Below, one piece after another: positions 1 to 5,502 of a DNA stretch of 5,502 nucleotides. The notes beneath the pieces were generated by a model. It saw nothing but the letters and a program-made list of their open reading frames with translations, made no database searches and was not told the origin of the DNA. The position numbers and the translations under genes were made by a program. Position 1 is the stretch's first letter. The number at the start of each line of letters is the position of its first letter. The stretch spans positions 7,546 to 13,047 of the forward strand of contig VYEH01000333.1 in the NCBI GenBank assembly GCA_009843005.1, read 5' to 3'. This stretch comes from Pseudomonadota bacterium. Lineage in GTDB: Bacteria; Pseudomonadota; Gammaproteobacteria; Steroidobacterales; Rariloculaceae.

Positions 1-1346
1 ATGCCCAGTCCGCCGATCTGCATGCCGCGCTGACCCTGGTGAAATCCCGACAGTCGCTGGGACGCGAAAAAGTAGTCCGAATCGAAAAATTCGTTGAAGC
101 GCGCCCGCATGCGCGTATCGCCGAGCCCGTCGGGGTGCGCCATCAGCGCCATGGCCCGAATCACCGCGGTGGCCGCATCGTCACGGTCCTCGTCGTTGTT
201 GCCGCCGAGCAGCCGACCCCGCAGCGCACTTGAGACGGTGTACTTCTGCACCATGGTCCGGAAGCTCTCCAGTGCCAACCGGACCGCATCCACGTTCTGC
301 GTATCGTACAAGTCCGTACCCGCGAACAGGTACAGCAACCGTGCAAACGACTCGAACGTGAACGGCGCATAGGCGCCAACGTAGGCCGTGCCGTGATGGA
401 ACCCGGTGCCATCGGGCTTGATGGTGCCCTGCACACCCGGACGAATCGCCATGTTCGCCGCGATGACGTTGCGCAGGATCGCCTCCATGTCGCGGCGTTC
501 CTGCGCATTCTCGATCAGCAGGAAATACGGGATGAAGTAGTCGGCGAAGAGACGCACGCCGTCCGCATTCAGATAGTAGTGACGATCTTCGGGCAGTGGC
601 TGCGGATAACCGATGCCGGCCTCGTCCCGGGCATGCAGGAAGAAGGCGCCGTACATTGTCCCGTTATTGACCGTGAGGTTGCGCACGACGCGCCGGTATT
701 TCGCAAGCAGGCCCAGTTCGGCGAGCGGCTCGCGCATCAGGAAGATACTCTGGACGACGCCGCCCAGGCGCTGGCTGACGTCGGAAAAGTCACCGCTGAC
801 GCGCACCAGTCCCGCTCTCTCTGCCCGCCGGCTGGCCGTGCCCGCGTGGTCCGGAGTCCAGGCCGTCTCGGTGAGACCGCGGCTGTAGGCGTACTCGAGA
901 ACAAATGCGAACAACTGCGCCACGGCCCGATGCCCATAGTAGGGGTTGTCGCCGCGGCCCGGGCCCGGGGTCCTGTAGGCATAGGCCAGCATCGGGAGTG
1001 TGGATGACAAGAGTTCCAGGAAGCGATCGTTCGCTTCGCGCGCACCAGCCGTTTCCGCCGCGGGCGCGGACGATTGTGGGGGCTCCGCGGTGTAGTAAGC
1101 CGGCACGCCCCGCCAGTCGTAGGGGTAGGCCTGGGCATCTTCGACAGCGTCCTGGAAGCGTTCCAGCAGGATACCCTCGAACACCGCCGGTGCGGCGCGG
1201 CTTGCCCGGTAGTCGCTACGCTCCAGGAGCAGCAGGTCTTCGTAGCGGGCGGCCAGCCGTTCGTCGGCGAGTGCCGCTGCGGGCGCGTGCAGACACCCGC
1301 CGACGCAGAGCGCAATTGCCAGACCTTTCCGGGCAACCCGTGACAC
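1..1346 (-). CDS. PL8-like (chondroitinase ABC-type) polysaccharide lyase, 3' end outside window
   Basis: My translation from GTG 1346 gives 448 uninterrupted residues running off the left edge. An in-frame TGA (1350-1352) sits two codons upstream, so GTG is the only good start; GGGGAG precedes it by 6 nt. The N-terminus (MSRVARKGLAIALCVGGC, then HAPAAALA) is a secretion signal: either signal peptidase I cleavage after ALA27 or lipidation at C18. The rest resembles the alpha/alpha toroid of PL8 lyases, which cut uronate polymers by beta-elimination. Compared from memory with Proteus chondroitinase ABC I, IKPDGTGFHHGTAYVGAY (309-326) matches its RPDGTAWRHEGNYPGY. H318 then falls on catalytic H501, Y326 or Y322 on Y508, and R378 (ALRGR) on R560. 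GFHQGQRGM (434-442) resembles its GIHRWQDKM, so the E653 equivalent would lie just beyond the edge, near residue 456. The ABC I N-terminal beta-sandwich domain is absent. PL8 itself or a sister lyase family remains possible; substrate unknown. Confidence 0.8.
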   Translation of the reverse strand, partial: MSRVARKGLAIALCVGGCLHAPAAALADERLAARYEDLLLLERSDYRASRAAPAVFEGILLERFQDAVEDAQAYPYDWRGVPAYYTAEPPQSSAPAAETAGAREANDRFLELLSSTLPMLAYAYRTPGPGRGDNPYYGHRAVAQLFAFVLEYAYSRGLTETAWTPDHAGTASRRAERAGLVRVSGDFSDVSQRLGGVVQSIFLMREPLAELGLLAKYRRVVRNLTVNNGTMYGAFFLHARDEAGIGYPQPLPEDRHYYLNADGVRLFADYFIPYFLLIENAQERRDMEAILRNVIAANMAIRPGVQGTIKPDGTGFHHGTAYVGAYAPFTFESFARLLYLFAGTDLYDTQNVDAVRLALESFRTMVQKYTVSSALRGRLLGGNNDEDRDDAATAVIRAMALMAHPDGLGDTRMRARFNEFFDSDYFFASQRLSGFHQGQRGMQIGGLG

Positions 1347-1350
1347 GGGT
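1336..1350. repeat. Perfect 15-nt palindrome over the GH105 stop / lyase start
   Basis: ACCCGTG and CACGGGT are exact inverted copies around a single central base. In mRNA this could fold as a 5-bp ACCCG/CGGGU stem with loop UGUCA, placing most of the lyase GUG start in the loop. As DNA it could be an operator half-site pair. It may be chance: a 7-bp-arm palindrome is not very rare in 5.5 kb of GC-rich DNA. Confidence 0.45.
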
Positions 1351-2648
1351 CACTCCCCGGAAAGCCGGTAGACCTCCGAGGCCGCCAGCAGGAATGCGCC
1401 CACGCCGTACACATCGGTGCTTTCCTTGTGGACGGTCTGCGGCGCGGAACCGGAGGGTTGAACGTAGGCCAACCGGCCATCGGCGTACAGGTTGGACACG
1501 AGACTGGCCCAGGCGCGCTCGACGGCTGGAAGGTAGATGTCACGGTCCAGCAAGCCCTCATTGATTCCCCAGGCCAATCCGTAGGTGAAGAACGCCGAGC
1601 CGCTGGTTTCCGGCGTCGGCGAGATCGATGGATTGGTCAGCGACGAAGTCCAGTACCCGCCGGCCTGCTGCAATTCGATCAGCCTGACCGCCATGTCGCG
1701 GAACCTGTCAAGGTACCGTTGACGGCTGGGATGCTCACTCGGGAGCTTCGGGAGGATGCGTGCGAACGCTGCAAATACCCAGCCATTGCCGCGACTCCAG
1801 ATCACCTTGTGGCCGGCTTCATCGCGCATAGGAATGTACCGGCGGTCGCGGTACAACAGGCGCTCATCGGCATCCCAGAAGGTCTCGAATGACGTCCAGA
1901 ACTCGTGTTCGGCGAATTCCAGGTAGCGTTCCTCACCGGTCACCGCGGCCAGGTGGATCCACACCGGCGCGCCCATGAAAAGCGCATCGATCCACGTCCA
2001 GCGTTCCCGGCACGCGATGTTCATCAGTTCGCAGTCCCGGCCAAAGTCACGGTTCACCGTCGGCCAGTTGGCATACACGTAGTCGAGCCGTTCGGTCAGC
2101 GGGCCAATCATTGCAGGGTCGCCATCCAGTTCGAACAGCTCAAGCCAGGTCTGACCGATGACATAGTCATCGGCATCGAATTCCCTCGCTTCCACGCCCC
2201 AGCCGAAATTTGCCCCCTGTTCGCGAATAAAGTCCAGGTAGCGCCGGTTGTCCGTTGTCACCCCCCACCGCGTCATGCCCACCGCCATGGCGCCCATCAG
2301 CCAACCGCCGAAGCTGTAGCGGCGAAACCCCTGGAAATTGACCAACATGCTCGCTGCAAACGCATCCATGTGCCGGATCTGCCAGTCGGCTGCCAGATTT
2401 CCCGCGGCCCATACGTGATCCTGGCGAAGCGTGCCCGGAAGCGATGCCATGGGAGCGAGGACATCCACCACGTAGGGCAACACCCGGGGCGGTTCGAACG
2501 TGACCGTAGCGGGAGTTTCCGTATCCGGAAGCTGCGCGTCCAGCGCTTCCGCGCCCTGAGCTTCTGCGTTCGAAAATTCGTTGTCCGCACCGTTTCCCGA
2601 ACAGGCGATGCACGCGGCGGGTAACAGGGCGAAGAACGCGCCACGCAA
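1350..2648 (-). CDS. GH105-type unsaturated uronyl hydrolase, probable lipoprotein
   Basis: GH105 enzymes hydrate the C4=C5 bond of an unsaturated uronate at the non-reducing end left by a polysaccharide lyase, releasing that sugar. Numbering here is from TTG 2648 (432 residues). Family signatures are RWTWIDALFMGAPVW (D221 is the likely general acid), DDYVIGQTWLELF with D160/D161 as the probable second acid, WSRGNGW at 284-290, ETSGSAFFTYGLAWGIN at 347-363 and YGVGAFLLA at 414-422. Together these cover the (alpha/alpha)6 barrel. The N-terminus MRGAFFALLPAACIAC resembles a short lipoprotein signal with C16 (or C13) as the lipidation site, followed by an acidic Ala/Glu/Asp-rich linker to about residue 46. 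The frame stays open to TTG 2750, but that start adds 34 Arg-rich residues and overlaps the receptor gene by 53 nt, so I prefer TTG 2648. Neither start has a clear Shine-Dalgarno, and no in-frame ATG exists before about residue 67. The family is GH105 rather than GH88 because of the RGNGW and PETSGS blocks; the exact substrate is unknown. Confidence 0.9.
   Translation of the reverse strand: MRGAFFALLPAACIACSGNGADNEFSNAEAQGAEALDAQLPDTETPATVTFEPPRVLPYVVDVLAPMASLPGTLRQDHVWAAGNLAADWQIRHMDAFAASMLVNFQGFRRYSFGGWLMGAMAVGMTRWGVTTDNRRYLDFIREQGANFGWGVEAREFDADDYVIGQTWLELFELDGDPAMIGPLTERLDYVYANWPTVNRDFGRDCELMNIACRERWTWIDALFMGAPVWIHLAAVTGEERYLEFAEHEFWTSFETFWDADERLLYRDRRYIPMRDEAGHKVIWSRGNGWVFAAFARILPKLPSEHPSRQRYLDRFRDMAVRLIELQQAGGYWTSSLTNPSISPTPETSGSAFFTYGLAWGINEGLLDRDIYLPAVERAWASLVSNLYADGRLAYVQPSGSAPQTVHKESTDVYGVGAFLLAASEVYRLSGE
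1353..1358 (-). promoter_or_regulatory. Ribosome binding site of the lyase gene, inside the GH105 3' end
   Basis: GGGGAG on the minus strand overlaps the last codons of the GH105 gene and lies 6 nt before GTG 1346. The stop codon TGA (1352-1350) falls between the site and the start. This layout suggests translational coupling: ribosomes finishing GH105 release beside the lyase start. It also decides the GTG start, since no other start codon is close. Confidence 0.65.
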
Positions 2649-2652
2649 GCAG

Positions 2653-2671
2653 GCCGCGAAGTCGACGCGGC
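2653..2671 (-). other. GC-rich hairpin in the receptor-GH105 spacer
   Basis: GCCGCG and CGCGGC form a perfect 6-bp all-GC stem with a 7-nt loop (TCGACTT on the minus strand). The stem ends 4 nt before the proposed TTG 2648 start. No T-run follows, so it is not a standard intrinsic terminator. If TTG 2750 were the true start, the hairpin would lie inside the coding region. It could modulate translation or mRNA stability, or be chance pairing in GC-rich DNA. Confidence 0.35.
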
Positions 2672-2697
2672 ACGCCGCCCGCCGCCTGGACCTTATC

Positions 2698-5421
2698 CTA
2701 GCGGACCAGGTTGCCCCGGATAGAGAGCGAGATGCGTCGACCGTAGTCAATGTATTGCCTGATCAGACCCTCGTGGTGCCGGATGTCCGCCTCGTCGGTC
2801 AGATTGGCGCCGGCCAGCCTTATGCGCAAGCCATTGGGCAGCCGGTAGTTGATGCTCGCCGACAGGTAGCGGCGCGGATAGAACAGTTCCTTCGGTTCCA
2901 ATCCCGTTGCCGGTGTCAGCAGGTACTCGCCGCGGTAGGTATACGATACCCGCGCGTCGAACGGCCCGCCGTCATAGTACGCGATGACGTTGTAGTTGTC
3001 TTCGGCCGCCGCGCGCAACCGTTCCGGGGCGGAATTGTCGATGAAAGTGTAGTTCAGCGTGAATCCGGTATTGCTCATCAGCCCGGGCAGTTGAGTCAGG
3101 GCATGCTGCCAGATCAACTCGACCCCCCGCAGTTCGACGCCCGTGGAGTTGCTGTCCGTGTCCACGTTGAAGGGCTCCGACAGGGTCATGCCGGTCTGGC
3201 TGCTGGTTACGCTGAAGTTCTCGACGAACGTCTTGCTGCCGATGAGCGATTCCAGGTCCTTGGAAAACAGCGCCGTGGAAAACAGGTTTTCGTCGCCGTA
3301 GTACCAGGACCATGCAAGGTTCAGATCGTCCGCCAGAAACGGCTGAAGGTTCGGGTCGCTGTAGGAAATTTCGTTGTCGCTGTCGATGCCGCCGCGCAGC
3401 CCGGAGACAATGAGGTCCAGTTGCGCCGGCGCCGGCCGCGTCATTGTCCTGGCCGCGGCGAACCGGATCACGTGATCGTCGCCCACGTTGAAACGCAGGT
3501 TCAGACTGGGCAGCCAATTGGAGTAGGATCGCGTGCGGCTGACCGGAACGCCCACGGAATTGGCCGTGAGGGCGCCGGTGGTGTCGTCCCGGGTGAAACC
3601 CGCACTCAGGTCGATGGATGTTCCATACACCGGTTCATCGGTCCGGGTATGACGCACGCCCAGGTTGCCGGTGACGCTCTCGTTCTCGTTGCCGAAATCG
3701 ATCATCGCGTAGGCGGAGGTAAAGTTTTCGCGGATATCGACAAACAGCGTGGGGTCGTTGAATATGGCTGCCGAATCCGCGTCGACGATGGCCTGGATTC
3801 CACCCGCGGCATCGATCACCGCCTGCGTATCGGGCACCAGCCACATACCCACGTTGGGCCGGTCGGAGCTGTCCAGGTACCCGCCGCGGTCGGAGCCGGT
3901 CTGGATCATCGGGAAGGTCTCTATGCCGATGCTGCGCAGTTCCGACGCATTGCTTGCGAAGCGATCCCGGCTCGAGGCGAACAGGCTGTCGGAAAGGGAA
4001 ACACCGAAACCGACCGAGTGGAGTGCGCCTTCGTCAAACAGCCGATCGACATCCAGCTTCAGGTCATTCTGGCTGTTTTCGCTGCGAATATTCGTGCCGG
4101 GCCCCGAGTTGAACTGGTTGATGCTGTACGCCTCGGGGTCAAGGTACTCCTCACCGAATACCGTCACCGCCGAAGGCTGGTCCCGCCCTTGCATGTTGAT
4201 CAGCGTTTCCACACCGTTCAGCCTGGCCACCGTCCGCGCCCGTGTCTGGAAGTGATTCGATGCCGAGCGCGAGAGGGAAACATCAAAGGTCCAGGGCGTT
4301 TCCGGTGTAAAGCTTGCCAGGATCTGCCCGGAGAGCAGGTCCGCATCGCGATGCTGCAGTTCCTTCTCCGCCTGTAGCTGCGAATCGATACTGTGGTATT
4401 GAGAAACATACTCGATGTCGTTGATGAGGAGTGTTTGCTGTCCCTCGGATCGTGTCCGCCTGTTGGCGAAGCTGTAGCGCACCGATTCCCGCGGCGAGAT
4501 CGTATCCTGCTGGCTGTAGAGCAACTCGCTGAACAGCGTGAAATTGTCGGCCGGCTGCCATTCGACGTTCGCCAGCCAGGACTGGCGGTCCCGCTGCTGT
4601 TCGAAATTTTCCGAAAGCACATTGTCGCGCACCACCAGGCCACGATCACTGAAATCTCCGTCGCCGTTGAGATCCCTGTTCCTCGCCTCGTTGCGGGCTC
4701 GCCGGTAGCGGCCACCGCGATCGCGGTGCAGGCCCTGGTCCTCGTCCACCAGATTTACGCCCAACAGGATGCCCAGCGTGTCGTCGGCGAAGACATCCGC
4801 GTAGATGGCCGTCACGTCGCTGCCGATCTCGCCGTTGTTGCCGTCCCAGTTGCCGTTGGCGGAGACGTTGAAGCGCCGCTCACCGATCGCAAGCGCCCGT
4901 TGAGTGACGATGTCCACGGAACCGGCAATGCCGCCCTCCTGGACATCCGCCTTGCCGGACTTGTGAACCGCCAGCCGGGACACGAACGCCGACGGCATGA
5001 TATAGGCTTGGAAATTCCGGTTGTTCAGCGTGTCGCTGAACACGGTCGTGATCGGTCGCCCATTGACCAGAGTCTGTGTATAGCGCCCCTGCAGCCCGCG
5101 AATGGTGATTTCCTCGGCCTGGCCACGGTTTCTCTGGATCTGCACGCCCGGCACGCGCTGCAGTGAGTCGGCGATGTTCTGGTCCGGCATCTTGCCGATG
5201 TCCGAAGCCGAGATGGCATCCACGATCGTGTCGGAAGCACGCTTGAAGTCGATGGCTGCCTCAAGATCGGCACGGGTACCTACGACGACAACTTCCTCCA
5301 GTAACCCATCGACGCCTTCCTGCCCCAAGACCCCGTCGATACCGCTCGCGCCGTATGCAATGACCGTGCTGACAAGGTAGGCGGTCGCCGGCTTGACTGG
5401 CATTCTATGGATCATGCGCAT
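2698..5421 (-). CDS. TonB-dependent outer-membrane receptor, carbohydrate-uptake type
   Basis: The 907-residue product is an energised outer-membrane transporter, probably importing oligosaccharides released by the lyase encoded downstream. Residues 1 to about 26 form a basic n-region (R2, R6, K10) followed by a weak hydrophobic stretch, read as a Sec signal peptide. A TonB box, EEVVVVG, lies at 42-48. The plug follows, with IGKMPDQNIADSLQRVPGV at 75-93, ITIRGLQGRYTQTLVNGRPI at 105-124 and GGIAGSVDI at 163-171. The rest is beta-barrel, ending with NLTDEADIRHHEGL, then YGRRISLSIRGN. The length fits the proteobacterial TIGR01782-like class. There is no STN signalling domain and no SusD neighbour. 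ATG 5421 is chosen because GAGGGGG lies just upstream; ATG 5415 and ATG 5403 are alternatives. Odd points are a terminal Arg instead of the usual aromatic residue and a calcium-loop-like DLNGDGDFSD at 250-259. The family assignment is firm; the substrate is inferred only from the neighbours. Confidence 0.95.
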   Translation of the reverse strand: MRMIHRMPVKPATAYLVSTVIAYGASGIDGVLGQEGVDGLLEEVVVVGTRADLEAAIDFKRASDTIVDAISASDIGKMPDQNIADSLQRVPGVQIQRNRGQAEEITIRGLQGRYTQTLVNGRPITTVFSDTLNNRNFQAYIMPSAFVSRLAVHKSGKADVQEGGIAGSVDIVTQRALAIGERRFNVSANGNWDGNNGEIGSDVTAIYADVFADDTLGILLGVNLVDEDQGLHRDRGGRYRRARNEARNRDLNGDGDFSDRGLVVRDNVLSENFEQQRDRQSWLANVEWQPADNFTLFSELLYSQQDTISPRESVRYSFANRRTRSEGQQTLLINDIEYVSQYHSIDSQLQAEKELQHRDADLLSGQILASFTPETPWTFDVSLSRSASNHFQTRARTVARLNGVETLINMQGRDQPSAVTVFGEEYLDPEAYSINQFNSGPGTNIRSENSQNDLKLDVDRLFDEGALHSVGFGVSLSDSLFASSRDRFASNASELRSIGIETFPMIQTGSDRGGYLDSSDRPNVGMWLVPDTQAVIDAAGGIQAIVDADSAAIFNDPTLFVDIRENFTSAYAMIDFGNENESVTGNLGVRHTRTDEPVYGTSIDLSAGFTRDDTTGALTANSVGVPVSRTRSYSNWLPSLNLRFNVGDDHVIRFAAARTMTRPAPAQLDLIVSGLRGGIDSDNEISYSDPNLQPFLADDLNLAWSWYYGDENLFSTALFSKDLESLIGSKTFVENFSVTSSQTGMTLSEPFNVDTDSNSTGVELRGVELIWQHALTQLPGLMSNTGFTLNYTFIDNSAPERLRAAAEDNYNVIAYYDGGPFDARVSYTYRGEYLLTPATGLEPKELFYPRRYLSASINYRLPNGLRIRLAGANLTDEADIRHHEGLIRQYIDYGRRISLSIRGNLVR

Positions 5422-5430
5422 TTCCCCCTC
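5422..5430 (-). promoter_or_regulatory. Ribosome binding site of the receptor gene
   Basis: On the minus strand GAGGGGG (5430-5424) is followed by AA and then ATG 5421. This is a strong purine-rich Shine-Dalgarno-like sequence and supports ATG 5421. The next in-frame ATG (5415) would also be within reach, at slightly longer spacing. A second AAGGGGGAA copy lies about 10 nt further upstream within one continuous purine run (5442-5422). Confidence 0.65.
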
Positions 5431-5471
5431 TTCCCCCTTCCCACCCGTCGGAAATCACCGGACCAACTCTC

Positions 5472-5499
5472 TTGACGTGTCGATGGATGGTGGCATGAT
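5472..5499 (+). promoter_or_regulatory. Weak candidate rightward sigma70-like promoter
   Basis: On the plus strand TTGACG (5472-5477, five of six matches to TTGACA) is followed after 16 nt by CATGAT (5494-5499, four of six matches to TATAAT). If real, it would fire away from the operon into a divergent gene beyond the right edge, often a regulator in such loci. It overlaps the minus-strand TATCAT, so at most one may be functional. Confidence 0.2.
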
Positions 5500-5500
5500 A
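5495..5500 (-). promoter_or_regulatory. Weak candidate -10 element for the operon
   Basis: TATCAT on the minus strand matches TATAAT at five of six positions and lies about 74 nt upstream of the receptor ATG. Its -35 partner would be outside the window, so this is only a suggestion. The 5422-5494 leader otherwise shows the purine-rich ribosome binding site and no obvious terminator or riboswitch fold. Confidence 0.25.
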
Positions 5501-5502
5501 AG

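Noticed and set aside
60..80. Apparent frameshift in the lyase near a run of five A (plus strand)
   Set aside because: A first reading of the run miscounted a base. Recounting keeps the frame open to the window edge, and 448 codons fit exactly from GTG 1346.
393..1007. 204-codon plus-strand open frame opposite the lyase
   Set aside because: The opposite strand holds a continuous lyase reading frame with catalytic motifs; this frame shows none.
737..1561. 274-codon minus-strand open frame crossing the GH105/lyase junction
   Set aside because: It is out of frame with both real genes; the Ser/Arg/Pro-rich translation is an off-frame reading of the lyase and GH105 3' end.
1905..2624. 239-codon plus-strand open frame opposite GH105
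   Set aside because: Lies wholly within the well-supported GH105 gene and has no motif of its own.
2167..2673. 168-codon minus-strand frame with GTG 2673, which sits nearer to the purine-rich AGGATAAGG
   Set aside because: It reads GH105 in the wrong frame and gives an Arg/Gly-rich product. It would matter only if a frameshift joined it to GH105, for which there is no evidence.
2581..4377. 598-codon open frame on the plus strand, antisense to the receptor and the 5' end of GH105
   Set aside because: The translation shows no recognisable domain or signal and is rich in Val, Arg, Gln and Gly. It lies opposite a clear receptor, and such long antisense frames are expected in GC-rich coding DNA.
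4393..5166. 257-codon plus-strand open frame opposite the receptor 5' region
   Set aside because: Same pattern of antisense shadow; composition mirrors the receptor codons and no family motif is visible.
1..5502. Search for tRNA, rRNA, insertion sequences, CRISPR repeats and intrinsic terminators
   Set aside because: No cloverleaf, no transposase-like product or long terminal inverted repeats, no regularly spaced repeats, and no GC stem followed by a T-run in the transcribed direction were seen by eye.

Overview
The window holds three genes, all on the minus strand and all reading the same way. In transcription order they are a TonB-dependent outer-membrane receptor (2698-5421), a GH105-type unsaturated uronyl hydrolase (1350-2648, start codon uncertain), and the first 448 codons of a polysaccharide lyase resembling PL8 / chondroitinase ABC (1-1346, cut by the left window edge). 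The intergenic spaces are 49 nt (or a 53 nt overlap, depending on the GH105 start) and 3 nt. This is a compact operon, and together the genes look like a small polysaccharide utilisation locus for a uronic-acid-containing polymer.

The organism is probably a Gram-negative proteobacterium. The receptor has the N-terminal style (EEVVVVGTR TonB box, then IGKMPDQNIADSLQRVPGV) common in carbohydrate-uptake receptors of Gammaproteobacteria and Caulobacter/Sphingomonas-type Alphaproteobacteria. No SusD partner is present, which argues against Bacteroidota. The DNA is GC-rich, as shown by the many long antisense shadow ORFs. I lean towards a marine or soil gammaproteobacterium, but genus cannot be read from this window.

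Proposed division of labour (inference): the lyase is exported and cleaves the polymer by beta-elimination, leaving 4,5-unsaturated uronate at the new non-reducing ends. The receptor imports oligosaccharides across the outer membrane. The GH105 enzyme, probably a lipoprotein facing the periplasm, removes the unsaturated uronyl residue. Pairing a PL8-like lyase with GH105 rather than GH88 is less usual and leaves the substrate open (glycosaminoglycan, ulvan-like or another acidic polymer). No sulfatase, transporter or regulator lies inside the window.

Region by region: 1-1346 lyase; 1336-1350 a perfect 7-bp-arm palindrome over the stop/start junction; 1350-2648 GH105; 2649-2697 short spacer with a GC-rich hairpin next to a TTG start; 2698-5421 receptor; 5422-5502 leader with a purine-rich ribosome binding site and weak promoter-like sequences. 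No RNA gene, mobile element or CRISPR array is visible, and no gene-free stretch is longer than about 80 bases.
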